From positions 32,130,344 through 32,194,343 of the forward strand of contig CM022299.1 of the NCBI GenBank assembly GCA_011799875.1: a stretch of 64,000 nucleotides of DNA, written 5' to 3'. Shown here in pieces: positions 45,802-58,800 of the stretch. Under the pieces are notes generated by a model. It worked only from the letters and a program-made list of their open reading frames with translations, did not search any database and was not told the origin of the DNA. Every line of letters starts with the position of its first letter. The first letter of the stretch is position 1. The position numbers and the translations under genes were made by a program. The DNA comes from Thinopyrum elongatum (taxonomy: Eukaryota; Streptophyta; Magnoliopsida; Poales; Poaceae).

Positions 45802-48800
45802 TGTAACACCCCCTTGTAATAAGCTCTGTGACACCATGTTAATCTTGCCAAGTCAAATCATTTGCAGTGTTTAAACAAAGTGGTTAACCAAAGCAAGTCA
45901 ACTCCAATCTGAAAATCAACTAAAAATTCAAAAGTGAAATATGAAGTTGATCAAACACTGTTGGGAAAATGTTCATTAAATGGCAAATAATCCAGAAACA
46001 TTCGTAAACTCACCATCAATAAAGTTGGAGTTAGACAAATGACTCAAACAAGATGAAACAGCACCAAAACAGCCATTTTAAATCCATTTAAAATTATGTC
46101 AAATTCAAATGAATTCCAAAACTGTCCAAACCACTTTTTGGTGAGAGCTAAAATTGCACTGTAATATTTAGACCAAGTTCCATATTTTACAAAAGTGCAA
46201 TAGTGGCCTAACCATTTCCAAAAACAGACAAGAATTGATAAACAGAAAAAGAAAAAGGAAGAACTACTGTGGACTAGGCCTAAGTGCACAGTGCACCTAG
46301 ACCCAGCCAACCAGCCCAGCCGGCCCGCTTCTCTCTCCTCCCTCCTTCTCTCTATCGCCGTGTCGGCGCGCGCCTGGTCACGCCGCCGAACACCGCCCGA
46401 ACGCCGACACCTCGGCACTCCACCGACGCCCGCGGCTCGACGGGGACGATAAGGCCGAGGCCAGTACCTCCCCCCTGCCCTCCTCGACCACTCCTCCCCT
46501 CTTCCCTCGTTTTCCTCCCTCAGATCCCATCGCGGCCGAGCGCCTCCGCCGCCGTGCTTCGCCGTTTGCCGCGGCCACCGTGGATCTCCCGCTCCGCCTC
46601 GATGTCGTAGACGCGCGCCGCCGACTGCCTCATTGACTGGAGCCAGCAGCAGGAGCTCGGAGGCATCGCAGCGCCGGAATTCCTCCATCGCCATCTCCGG
46701 TCGCCGCCGCTCGTCTTCGTTCTCGGCGACGCCACTGCAGCTCCTAACCTGTCGCCAGGCCACCATGTGCCTCCGCTGTGAGCCCCCCTCCCTTCTCCTT
46801 ACCTCTGTTCGTCCCCGTGCGCGCGCTAGCTGCTTATTCCTCGACGCCCGAACGCGCCGCCGCTCGCGCACGTCGCCGGCGTGTCTCCGGTGAGCTTTTG
46901 GTCAAGGGCAAATGCCCGTTGCATTCCCCGCTTCGAGTAGATGCCGTAGCCGCCTCGCGTTATTGGATTTGCACGCCGCAGCCGTGTTTCCGACGAGACC
47001 CGAGTTCCGGCCACCGCCTCGAGCTCGTTTCCGGCGAGCTCAGGCCGTTTCAATCGCTTCCGCAGGTACCGTTCGACGCGGCGTCGTCTCCGCGTTCGAA
47101 CGCAACCAGCCGCGACCATTTTGGTGGTCTGTGGACGATTTCCGGCGGCCACCCGTGTCTCCGCCGTGTTTTGGGCTCGCCGGCGTTCAGGCGCCGGTCG
47201 GCCGACGTGGCCAGGGTGGCCCCCGCCTATGAGCCACTGACTGTGGGGCCCCGCGAACCTTTTGACCCCGTTGACCTGAGTCAACGTGCTGACGTGGCGG
47301 CCCCGTGTCACTGACACGCGGGCCCCACCGCCCAGTTAATTAAACTAATAATGATTAATTAAATAAAAACTAATTAATTTAGTCTAATGTCTCACTGACA
47401 TGTGGGGCCCACACCCCTAATTAACCCAGTTAATTAAATTAATTCACTGTTAGCTTAAACAGAGACTGACATGTGGGTCCCACTGGACCCACCTGTCAGA
47501 TTTGACTCTGGACAGCCGCTGTTGACTCGCTGATGTCAGCATGGCATCATGCTGACGTCATAATTCAATTTTGCTAATAAAAATAATTCCAGAAAATCAT
47601 TTAAACTTTGAAAATTAATAACTTTTAAACCGTAGCTCGGATCGAAAAAGTCAAAACATGAAAGTTGCTCAGAACGACGAGACGAGTCTGATCGTGCCGT
47701 CTGTTTCTTTGCCGAAACCCCCTAAGTAGAAGAACTCGTAACTCCGGACCCGAATCCGGCAGATGAATAGTGCACACACATCGGTTAATAAATCCCCGGT
47801 TAATTCTAAAAATAACTACTGTGACTTAGAGGCATATTTAGGCAACCCTGCACTGCATCATAGCATCGCACGCACTGTGTTGCGTCTGTTTGCATTATAT
47901 TTACTTGTTTCCTCCCCCTCTTCTCTTTCGGTAGACCCCGACGTTGCCGTAGCTCCTGAGGCAGACGCCGCTCCGGAGTACGACTACGTCCCCGACGACC
48001 CTGCCCTTGCCGTCGAGCAGACAGGCAAGCACCCCCATTTTGAGCATTCCTATATCACCTATTCTCTTCCCTCTTATGCTTGCATTAGATGTTACTGCTG
48101 ATGTTACCATCCTATATCTGTTGCATAGCCTGTTTAATTGTAGCCTACTGTTGATACCTGCCTGTTATCCTAAACTGTTTAGATAGGATGGGTAGAGCCT
48201 GATCAGAGACCCACTTGTCCCGACTGCCCCGCTGGACTCTCAGAAGACCCGAGCAACGGGACTGAAGATTAGAACCTGGCACCGCACGTCACTTCCCCTA
48301 AGATGCTCGACACTACTGGGTTACTATCGAGTGCCGAGGTTGATACCTCGTCAGCACTTCTGATGATAACCTCGTAGGTTAGTTAATCTGTCGTGGTAAG
48401 CGAGGGTGATTCCTCCTACACCACCCCCGATAACGACGCCATCGCGCAACCTCTCAAGTGTGGACCTCGAGGGTGATTCCTCCTTCGTTCACCTTGATGA
48501 TAACATCGAGCGGGAATTCCATCGAGGGTGATTCCTCAGGGTTCCCTTCGGTGTCAGACACACAGTTACCTTGGATATTATGACTTGACTATGAACCATG
48601 ATACTAAAGACGGGTCGGCCCTGAGGGGTACCCGCGCGAGCATGAATGCGAAGTGCTGTGGAGTCGGGTTGACCTGAGAGGTGCCCGCGAGATAACTACG
48701 AGGCGTGGCCGGGCATTCTTAGCCCTTGCCGCAAGTCCTCGAGACGGGGCGACGGGGTCACATCGATCGTGAGTCTCTGCTCGTTTCCGCGCGCTCCTAA

Positions 48801-50030
48801 TCCACTACGGTTTGGATATTTGATCCGAGGGGCCTCTGGCCTGATAGCACTAACCATCACGTGAGCATAGTATGGGCGTTCTGCGTCGTATACTTCATCC
48901 GAAGCTTAATAGACGTCAGCAACTGAGCGGCACACGCTGGGTTGGACTGGGAACGCAACCGCGCTTGTATAAGGGGTTGCTAGGTCTGCTCACCGGCGGT
49001 GTATGCAACATGCAGGAGCGTCCGGGGCGATGGCCCAAGACCCCTGGGGGCATAGGTTAGTCCGGCGTGCTGACCTCTCTGTTAAGTATTTGGTCGGGTT
49101 GCGGCGTGTTGCTTAGCCGAGGCCGGGCATGACCCAGAAAAGTGTGTCCGGCCAGAGTTAAGCGAGCGTGGTGGGTAAGTTGGTGCACCCCTGCAGGGAA
49201 GAAACTTCTATCGATAGCCTGTCCTACGGTAACGGACACTCGGAGTTGTATCCCGATCGATACAACTAGAACATGACATGAGATGAGAACTGGATAGTAC
49301 GGCTCTGGGATTGCTTTCTCGCAGGGAGTCGAGAAAGAATCCCCGACCGAGGTTGATGACATTACTGCTATACTTTACATTATGTTGGTCTGCTCTCTTC
49401 TAATGCTGCGAGATCGTTGAAGAGGTTGAAGATGCTAGTCTTCGATAGTACTAGGCTTTCCCCCTCTATTCTGGCATTTCTGCAGCCCAATCCACATATA
49501 CAGCCCCCTTTGAAAATGTTGCATATGTAGTGTAGATCCTTGCTTGCTGAGTACTTCGGATGAGTACTCACGTTTGCTTTATTTTCCTTTTTCCCCCCTT
49601 TTACCCCTTTGTCGCAACCAGACGACGGAGCCCCGGAGCCAGATGTCCCCGTCGATGACCACTACTACTACCAGCCCGGAGAGTACTACTACTACGAGGA
49701 GCCGTCTGACGACCAGGAGTAGGATCGGAGGGTCCAGGGCAGGAGGCCCACGCCTTTTCGATCGTAGCTTTTATTTTTACCCCGCCTCTATGAAGGCTTA
49801 TTCCTCTGTTATGTAATATATCTGTACCCAGATATCTGACGCTTCCGCTGACACTTGTATACCATCGAGCTATGTATTCGAGCCCTCGAGGCCCTGGCTT
49901 GTAATATTTAGCTTGTATGAATTTATTTATGTTTTAGAGTTGTGTTGTGATATCTTCAAGTGAGTCCTTAGGCTTGATCGTGTGCATTTGCGTGTATGAT
50001 TAGCGCACGATTAAGCCGGGGGTCGTCACA
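45802..50030 (+). repeat. 5' LTR of the chromodomain Gypsy
   Basis: A 4,229-bp LTR from tgtaacacccccttg to ccgggggtcgtcaca. The middle (46300-47320) is extremely GC-rich; 47330-47470 is rich in ttaattaa. Large frames in it are compositional except possibly the acidic spliced ORF described separately. Confidence 0.95.
47763..49722 (+). other. Possible spliced acidic, Tyr-rich ORF within the 5' LTR
   Basis: Frame A (ATG 47763 to 48024) ends EYDYVPDDPALAVEQT. It stops at a GC-type donor (acag|gcaagc). Frame B (49622-49722) follows a strong pyrimidine tract and the acceptor gcaaccag, and reads DDGAPEPDVPVDDHYYYQPG, then EYYYYEEPSDDQE and a stop. Joined, the phases agree and give about 120 residues with a very acidic, tyrosine-rich tail. 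The similar composition of both pieces is why I connect them. The 3' LTR copy keeps the structure but has TAG at 59763. There is no transcript support. Confidence 0.35.
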
Positions 50031-50033
50031 GGT

Positions 50034-50045
50034 TGGTATCAGAGC
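50034..50045 (+). other. Primer binding site (initiator Met tRNA type)
   Basis: TGGTATCAGAGC lies four bases after the LTR end at 50030, complementary to the initiator Met tRNA 3' end. Confidence 0.85.
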
Positions 50046-50421
50046 CGACTGCCTCTAGGAGTTCCCCTTTCCAACTCTTTGGCCGAAGTTGAGTCTAGTG
50101 GTCAAAAACTGATTTACTAACTTGGCTGTGTGGCTTACGGGCCCACCACGCCAACTGGGTGGTATTAGGATCTTTTATTCCTCGTCTTTACTCTGGGACT
50201 TTGATCTCTCTTCTATTCGGGTTTAATAAAATTTACTAACACCGACACTTAGGATCCCGATAATTCTATCCACCCGGAGAGCTGGATTCAGTGTGATTTC
50301 CCTGTCTTTGATCTGATTAGTCTGATAATCATTTCCTTTCCATTGTTTTGTCTAATCTTTCCAGTCGAGATCTGTTATATTTCTCGTCGTCGAATGACAA
50401 TCCTGAATATTCTTATTTCAG

Positions 50422-51192
50422 ATGGACCGTCTGTTTCCACCTCGCCCTGCGACACAGCTTGTGCTTCGCACCTGTGCTCGAGACGTCCCTGGGTTTCCAG
50501 CTGTTCTGATCGCCCTCTTGATCAGGCTGGGATACCGCTGGTGCCCCGAGTACATGGTCTACGAGGTTTATCGTGAGTTCAACCAGGAGCAATACTACGC
50601 TGATGTTCGCATCTACGATCAGCAGGATGACTCAGACACTGAGCTACACCGTTTTCACGGTATCGGCGCGACGATTGAGATGGCAGTCCATGATGCCGCC
50701 TACTCTGCTGTCGCATGTCTTCGAGGACAGTTCAGTGCTGACTTGGATGCCTCCGAGTATCGTTATATTCCGTATGCCCCTGCTGGAGATGCTTCTGGAT
50801 TCTACACAGCTGTCTGTGCCCCTTACGAGCCTCGACGCTACGATCAGCGAGTTCTGATTCATTGTACTCAGGCTCTGGATCGCACGGTTCGCGCTCTTGC
50901 TGTCGAGTTGTTCGCCACTCGAGCACGACTCTACGAGGCTATGACGCAGTTGTTACCAGCTGTTCGTGCAGGGATACACCCGGAGCACATTCTTTACCCG
51001 AGCAGGACCGAGATGCCATCGGGGATCGATTGGCCTGCTATGGGAGGTCACACGCCTGCACGTGGACCTCTTCTTACAGTTCGAAACCGGGTTCTGCATC
51101 AGAGTGCACATGGAGCGCAGGATCCTTCAGTGACGAACGTCCGTCGTCCGCACTTGCAGCTACCCCGTTTCAGTGGTTTTCTCCGACGTTGA
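50422..51192 (+). CDS. Extra ORF between PBS and gag, 256 aa, function unknown
   Basis: An intact frame starting MDRLFPPRPATQLVLRTCAR and including RWCPEYMVYEVYREFNQEQY and AVHDAAYSAVACLRGQF. It has no membrane segment, no zinc motif and no retroviral domain that I recognise. It lies on the same strand as gag-pol, 245 bp ahead of the gag start, in the place where Gypsy elements normally have only a leader. It has no stops although gag-pol in the same copy has at least seven lesions. It may be an accessory retrotransposon protein; similar proteins in cereals are annotated only as hypothetical, to my recollection. Confidence 0.6.
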   Translation: MDRLFPPRPATQLVLRTCARDVPGFPAVLIALLIRLGYRWCPEYMVYEVYREFNQEQYYADVRIYDQQDDSDTELHRFHGIGATIEMAVHDAAYSAVACLRGQFSADLDASEYRYIPYAPAGDASGFYTAVCAPYEPRRYDQRVLIHCTQALDRTVRALAVELFATRARLYEAMTQLLPAVRAGIHPEHILYPSRTEMPSGIDWPAMGGHTPARGPLLTVRNRVLHQSAHGAQDPSVTNVRRPHLQLPRFSGFLRR

Positions 51193-51436
51193 TGTAGCCT
51201 TTGCTATGTCTCGTTGTGTACTTCCTTACCGCGAGCCTGCGCGCCGCCTAGCATGTCTAGTTTTTGAATTTGCGCCGTTATGCTGCCCGAATGTAACCGA
51301 CGTTGTATGGTTCTGTATGACTTAATGACTACTATTAAGCATCTGCTGTACTAGTTAAATTCCGTCACGTTACATCATGCATGTCGTTAAACACTCGCAT
51401 TGGCTTCTGCTAAACTACCCCTATAGATTTAGGAGG
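51193..51436. other. Spacer before gag
   Basis: No ORF. An untranslated stretch between the extra ORF and the gag ATG at 51437. Confidence 0.4.
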
Positions 51437-54400
51437 ATGGCTGACAACAATCCACCACCACCGCCGCCACCTGACTATATGGCTGCGATGATGCAACAGT
51501 TCGAACTCAACCGCCAATTTATGACGGGAATTATGCAGCAATTCCCCCGTCCCAATGCCGACCAGCCGCTACCTTCCATCACCTTGCCAGAATTTATGCG
51601 GCTCAACCCGTCGTTCTTCCGCAACACCGTCAATCCATTGGATGCCGATGATTGGCTCCGTGAGATCTCTCATGAGATGGAGTCTGCTGGTGTCACCCAG
51701 GTCAACTATGTCACATTTGCGACATACCTTCTGAAGGGACCCGCATCACAATGGTGGGCTACTCACCGACAGACTCTACCACCTGGTACCGTCGTCACCT
51801 GGGCAGAATCAAGGTTGCTTTCCGTGCCCGCTACATTCCTCAAGCTGTCATAGCTCGGAAGAAGGCCGAGTTCCGCAACCTCGTACAAGGCAACAAGTCT
51901 GTGGAAGTATATCAGCGCGAGTTTCTGGACTTGTCTCGCTACGCTGAAGAGGACGTTCCCACTAATGAACGAAGGCAGGAGAAATTCCGCGAAGGGCTGC
52001 ATCATGACATTCAGTTAGCCCTGCTTGTTCAAGACTCCCTGATTTCGCCACCTTGGTGAATAAGGCTATTATGGTCGAGACTGGATTGAAGAAGCACAAG
52101 GAAGCTACACGACGCACTCGTGAGACGGGCTCATCTTCGGGCTCGTCCTCCCAGAAGCGCTGTATCTGGATCCCTCAGAGTATGTATCGTCCAGCAGCAC
52201 CAGTGCACAGGCCTTCCTATGCTGCACCATGTCTGCCTCCTCCACCACAAAGACAGCCTCTGCAAGCTCCAGTGCACAGGCCTTCCTATACGGCACCACG
52301 TCCTGACAATGTACTATGCTTCAAGTGTGGCCAGCCAGGTCACCGCGCCAGAGATTGCTCTTAGAGTCAGAATCAGTTGGCCCTTCCCTCTGCTGGCCGT
52401 GGAATTGGCCGTGGTATTCCTCAGCAGCGCAACTATAATGCCAGACCTTCTTATGGTCGTGGGCAGGCCTTCCATGTCAACATGAATGAAGACCCCGAAC
52501 AACCAGCAACCATGATGGGTACACTTCTTGTTAATTCAGTTCCTGCAACTGTTTTATTTGATTCAGGAGCATCGCATTCATTCATGTCAGAACATTTTGC
52601 ACTCTTGCATGACGTTAAGTGTGAAACACTACACCATCTGTTAGTTGTAAACACTCCCGCGGGTCGGTGCCAAGCCACCATATTCAGCCCCGACGTCACT
52701 ATTGTGATCGAAGAGAGAAAGTTTCAGGCCTTCCCCATAATTCTGAATAATTCCAACATTGACCTTATTCTGGGAATGGATTGGTTGAAGGCTCATTACG
52801 CCTCAATCAATTGCGCCACTAAGGTTGTACACCTCCTTCATCCATCAGATGAGTTAGTGAATTATCAAGCTCATATCACTCAGAACGCCGAGGCTCAGAT
52901 TTATGCCTTGAACGCGTTGAATGCTTCTCCGCTTGAGGGGATCGAGAACATCCCAGTTGTCTGTGACTTCCCGGATGTTTTTCCAGAAGAACTTCCAGGA
53001 ATACCCCCTGCTAGAGCTGTCGAGTTTGTCATTGACTTGAAGCCTGGCACCACTCCCATTGCGAAGCGTCCCTACAAGATGCCTCCGCACCATCTTATCG
53101 AGCTCAAGGAAGAAATTGATAAATCCTTAAGGAAGGGTTTCATCTGACCCAGTTCCTCTGCCTGGGGAGCACCATCTCTCTTTGTCAAGAAGAAAGATGG
53201 TACGAATAGGTTGGTCCAAGATTACCGTCCTATCAACCAGGCAACCATTCAGAATAAATATCCACTTCCCCGGATCAATGACTTATACGATCAACTCGCT
53301 GGATCTTCGGTGTTCTCTAAACTCGACTTGAGGTTGGGTTATCACCAGATCCATGTCCGTGAAGAGGATATTCCAAAGACCGCATTCGTTACTCGATATG
53401 GCTCCTATGAATACACTGCCATGTCATTTGGCCTGACGAATGCTCAAGCTACGTTCTCCCGTCTGATGAATTACATATTCATGGACTACCTCGACAAGTT
53501 CGTCATGGTATATCTGGACGATATCCTAGTATATTCGAAGAATAAGGAAGAACATGCCGAGCATCTTCGCCTTGTTCTGGAGAGGCTTCGAGAGCACAAG
53601 TTATATGCCAAGTACTCCAAATGTGAATTCTGTCTTTCCGAAGTGACCTACCTTGGACATGTGATTTCCAAGGACGGTATTGCCGTTAACCCGGAGCGTG
53701 TTCAGGCTATCCTTGACTGGACTCCTCCGAAGAATGCCAAGCAAGTCCGAAGCTTCCTCGGTCTAGCTAGTTATTGCCGACGGTTCGTCGAGAACTTCTC
53801 CAAGATCGCCAAGCCCTTGACTAATCTGCTCCACAAAGGCGTTAAGTTTGAGTGGACAGACAAATGTCAGGAAAGTTTCCAGACCCTCAAGGACAAGCTT
53901 ACCTCTGCTCCAGTGCTTGCTCCTCCTGATTCTCGCAAGGACTTTGTCATATACTGCGACGCCTCTCGTCAGGTATTAGGCTGTGTCCTAATGCAAGAAC
54001 GAAGAGTGATTGCGTATGCTTCACGTTCATGAAGAAAATTATCCGGTGCATGATCTTGAACTTGCTGCAGTGATCTATGCATTAAAGTTATGGCGACATT
54101 ACCTTCTGGGTAATCGGTGTGAGATTTATACCGATCACCAAAGTCTGAAGTATTTGTTCACTCAACCGGATCTTAATCTCCGTCAGCAGCGATGGTTAGA
54201 AACAATTACGAACTATGACTGCGGTATTTCTTATACCCCGGGCAAGGCTAATGTAATGGCCGATGCCCTGAGCCGCAAGTCATATTGCAACAACCTCATG
54301 GTTAGGCGAGCTCAACCTCGTCTCTATGCAGAATTGAATCAGCTGAATCTGCGAATTGTTCCCCAAGGTTCCCTTAATAACCTTGTGGTACAGCCAGACC

Positions 54401-55839
54401 TTCAAAAGGCTGTTAAGGAAGCGCAAGCCAAAGATGCTGAGATTGACCTGATGAAGAAAGAGCTTCACCTTGAGAAGTACCGGGATTTCTCAGTTGCTGA
54501 AGATGGAACATTATATTTTCGAGACCGCATCGTAGTACCTCGTTTCGAGCTGATGACCGACAAGGTCATGAAGGAGGCTCATGATACACCGCTGTCTATC
54601 CATCAGGGTAGCACTAAGATGTATCGCGATCTGCGATAGAGGTACTGGTGGTCTAGAATGAAGCAGGACATTGCTCGATATGTTGCCGAATGTGACGTAT
54701 GTTGTCGCGTGAAGGCAGAACATCAGAAGCCTGCTGGAATTCTGCAACCGCTCCCTATTCCTCTATGGAAATGGGATAAAGTGCAGATGGATTTCATTAC
54801 TGGTCTTCCCAAGTCTCAAAAAGGTCACGACGCTATTCTTGTCGTCGTCGATCAACTTTCCAAGGTTGCTCATTTCCTACCTGTCAAGGAGACTATCACT
54901 GCTAGCCAGCTAGCAGAGCTGTATATCTCAAGAATCGTTTCACTTCACGGTATTCCGAAGGAGATCAGTTCGGACCGTGGTGGTCTTTTCATGTCCAAAT
55001 TCTCGGAAAGTTTTCAAGAAGCTATGGGAACTCACATTACATGGAGTTCAGCTTATCATCCCCAATCCCAAGGCCAAGTTGAGCGCGTTAATCAAGTGCT
55101 TGAAGACATGCTCCGCTCTTGTGTTATATCCTTCGGTAAGAAATGGGAGGAATCTCTCCCGTATGCTGAGTTCTCTTATAACAACAGTTATCAAGCCAGC
55201 TTGAAAATGGCCCCCTTCGAAGTGCTTTATGGACGTAAGTGTCGAACCCCTCTGAACTGGTCAGAAACTGGGGTACGACCTCTCATGGGACCGGACATTA
55301 TTCAACACGCTGAAGAACAAGTCAGAATTGTCCGAGAAAATCTCAAAGCAGCTCAGGACCGTCAGAGGAGCAATTATGATCGCAAGCGATGGGGTCTGAC
55401 TTATCAACCGGGTGATCAAGCTTATCTGCGTGTCACTCCTATGAAGGGCACCCGTCGTTTCGGAATCAAGGGCAAGCTAGCTCCTCGCTATATTTGTCCC
55501 TTTCGCATTGTTGCCAGACGTGGACAGGTGGCTTATAAATTGGAATTGCCGCCACAATTCTCTCATATTCATGATGTCTTCCACGTGTCGCAACTTCGCA
55601 AATGCTTCAAGGAATCTCCGCACCGCGCAGTGGATCACGAGATGCTTTAGTTGCAAGACGACTTATCTTATAAGGAGCATCCGATCCGCATCCTCGATGA
55701 AGCTGAACGTCGAACTCGTAAGAAGACGACCAAGTTCCTGAAAGTGCAGTGGTCGAATCACACTAAAGATGAAGCCACTTGGGAACGAGAGGATCATCTT
55801 CGGGAAGAATATCCCGGACTCTTTCCTTCTACCTCCTAA
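51437..55839 (+). pseudogene. Chromodomain Gypsy gag-pol, broken by stops and frameshifts
   Basis: gag starts MADNNPPPPPPPDY and has the gag core (NPLDADDWLREISHEMESAG) and a zinc knuckle CFKCGQPGHRARDC (about 52315). Protease is VLFDSGASHSFMS with ILGMDWL. RT has the active site YLDD (53511-53522), followed by RNase H (EIYTDHQSLKYLF). Integrase has CDVCC, MDFITGLP, SSDRGGLFM and GQVERVNQ. A chromodomain (KFLKVQWSNHTKDEATWE) ends at TAA 55837-55839. Lesions are 1-bp deletions near 51810 and 52036, TAG 52362, TGA 53145, a small deletion near 54025, TAG 54637 and TAG 55648. The TAG at 52362 follows the zinc knuckle (DCS*SQNQ). The chromodomain would guide integration to particular chromatin in intact relatives. 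Confidence 0.92.
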
Positions 55840-55863
55840 ATTCTCGGGACGAGAATTTCTTTT

Positions 55864-55876
55864 AGAGAAGGAGAAC
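55864..55876 (+). other. Polypurine tract of the chromodomain Gypsy
   Basis: agagaaggagaac lies one base before the 3' LTR terminus TGTAACACC at 55878. Confidence 0.75.
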
Positions 55877-55877
55877 T

Positions 55878-58800
55878 TGTAACACCCCCTTGTAATAAGC
55901 TCTGTGACACCATGTTAATCTTGCCAAGTCAAATCATTTGCAGTGTTTAAACAAAGTGGTTAACCAAAGCAAGTCAACTCCAATCTGAAAATCAACTAAA
56001 AATTCAAAAGTGAAATATGAAGTTGATCAAACACTGTTGGGAAAATGTTCATTAAATGGCAAATAATCCAGGAACATTCGTAAACTCACCATCAATAAAG
56101 TTGGAGTTAGAAAAATGACTCAAACAAGATGAAACAGCACGAAAACAGCCATTTTAAATCCATTTAAAATCATGTCAAATTCAAATGAATTCCAAAACTG
56201 TCCAAACCACTTTTTGGTGAGAGCTAAAATTGCACTGTAATATTTAGACCAAGTTCCATATTTTACAAAAGTGCAATAGTGGCCTAACCATTTCCAAAAA
56301 CAGACAAGAATTGATAAACAGAAAAAGAAAAAGGAAGAACTACTGTGGACTAGGCCTAAGTGCACAGTGCACCTAGACCCAGCCAACCAGCCCAGCCGGC
56401 CCGCTTCTCTCTCCTCCCTCCTTCTCTCTATCGCCGTGTCGGCGCGCGCCTGGTCACGCCGCCGAACACCGCCCGAACGCCGACACCTCGGCACTCCACC
56501 GACGCCCGCGGCTCGACGGGGACGATAAGGCCGAGGCCAGTACCTCCCCCCTGCCCTCCTCGACCACTCCTTCCCTCTTCCCTCGTTTTCCTCCCTCAGA
56601 TCCCATCGCGGTCGAGCGCCTCCGCCGCCGTGCTTCGCCGTTTGCCGCGGCCACCGTGGATCTCCCACTCCGCCTCGATGTCGTAGACGCGCGCCGCCGA
56701 CTGCCTCGTTGACTGGAGCCAGCAGCAGGAGCTGGGAGGCATCGCAGCGCCGGAATTCCTCCATCGCCATCTTCGGTTGCCGCCGCTCGTCTTCGTTCCC
56801 GGCGACGCCACTGCTGCTCCTAACCTGTCGCCAGGCCACCGTGTGCCTCCGCTGTGAGCCCCCCTCCCTTCTCCTTACCTCTGTTCGTCCCCGTGCACGC
56901 GCTAGCTGCTTATTCCTCGATGCCCGAATGCGCCGCCGCTCGCGCACGTCGCCGGCGTGTCTCCGGTGAGCTTTTGGTCAAGGGCAAATGCCCGTTGCAT
57001 TCCCCGCTTCGAGTAGATGCCGTAGCCGCCTCGCGTTATTGGATTTGCACGCCGCACCCGTGTTTCCGACGAGACCCGAGTTCCGGCCACCGCCTCGAGC
57101 TCGTTTCCGGCGAGCTCAGGCCGTTTCAATCGCTTCCGCTGGTACCGTTCGACGCGGCGTCGTCTCCGCGTTCGAACGCAACCAGCCGCGACCATTTTGG
57201 TGGTCTGTGGACGATTTCCGCCGGCCACCCGTGTCTTCGCCGTGTTATGGGTTCGCCGGTGTTCAGGCGCCGGTCGGCCGACGTGGCCAGGGTGGCCCCC
57301 GCCTATGAGCCACTGACTGTGGGGCCCCGCGAACCTTTTGACCCCGTTGACCTGAGTCAACATGCTGACGTGGCGGCCCCGTGTCACTGACACGCGGGCC
57401 CCACCGCCCAGTTAATTAAACTAATAACGATTAATTAAATAAAAACTAATTAATTTAGTCTAATGTCTCACTGACATGTGGGGCCCACACCCCTAATTAA
57501 CCCAGTTAATTAAATTAATTCACTGTTAGCTTAAACAGAGACTGACATGTGGGTCCCACTGGACCCACATGTCAGATTTGACTCTGGACAGCCGCTGTTG
57601 ACTCGCTGATGTCAGCATGGCATCATGCTGATGTCATAATTCAATTTTGCTAATAAAAATAATTCCAGAAAATCATTTAAACTTTGAAAATTAATAACTT
57701 TTAAACCGTAGCTCGGATCGAAAAAGTCAAAACATGAAAGTTGCTCAGAACGACGAGACGAGTCTGATCGTGTCGTCTGTTTCTTTGCCGGAACCCCCTA
57801 AGTAGAAGAACTCATAACTCCGGACCTGAATCCGGCAGATGAATAGTGCACACACATCGGTTAATAAATCCCTGGTTAATTCTAAAAATAACTACTGTGA
57901 CTTAGAGGCATATTTAGGCAACCCTGCACTGCATCATAGCATCGCACGCACTGTGTTGCATCTGTTTGCATTATATTTACTTGTTTCCTCCCCCTCTTCT
58001 CTTTCGGTAGACCCCGACTTTGCCGTAGCTCCTGAGGCAGACGCCGCTCTGGAGTACGACTACGTCCCCGACGACCCTGCCCTTGCCGTCGAGCAGACAG
58101 GCAAGCACCCCCATTTTGAGCATTCCTATATCACCTATTCTCTTCCCTCTTATGCTTGCATTAGATGTTACTGCTGATGTTACCATCCTATATCTGTTGC
58201 ATAGCCTGTTTAATTGTAGCCTACTGTTGATACCTGCCTGTTATCCTAAACTGTTTAGATAGGATGGGTAGAGCCTGATCAGAGACCCACTTGTCCCGAC
58301 TGCCCTGCTGGACTCTCAGAAGACCCGAGCAACGGGACTGAAGATTAAAACCTAGCACCACACGTCACTTCCCCTAAGATGCTCGACACTACTGGGTTAC
58401 TATCGAGTGCCGAGGGTGATACCTCGTCAGCACTTCTGATGATAACCTCGTAGGTTAGTTAATCGGTCGTGGTAAGCGAGGGTGATTCCTCCTACACCAC
58501 CCCCGATAACGACGCCGTCGCGCAACCTCTCAAGTGTGGACCTCGAGGGTGATTCCTCCTTCGTTCACCTTGATGATAACATCGAGCGGGAATTCCATCG
58601 AGGGTCATTCCTCAGGGTTCCCTTCGGTGTCAGACACACAGTTACCTTGGATATTATGACTTGACTATGAACGATGATACTAAAGACGGGTCGGCCCTGA
58701 GGGGTACCCGCGCGAGCATGAATGCCAAGTGCTGTGGAGTCGGGTTGACCTGAGAGGTGCCTGCGAGATAACTACGAGGCGTGGCCGGGCATTCTTAGCC

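Noticed and set aside
46044..46871. 275-codon minus-strand frame in the 5' LTR, repeated at 56120-56947
   Set aside because: Arginine-rich, low-complexity translation of very GC-rich LTR DNA. It is kept in both LTRs only because the LTRs are copies. No domain and no start context.
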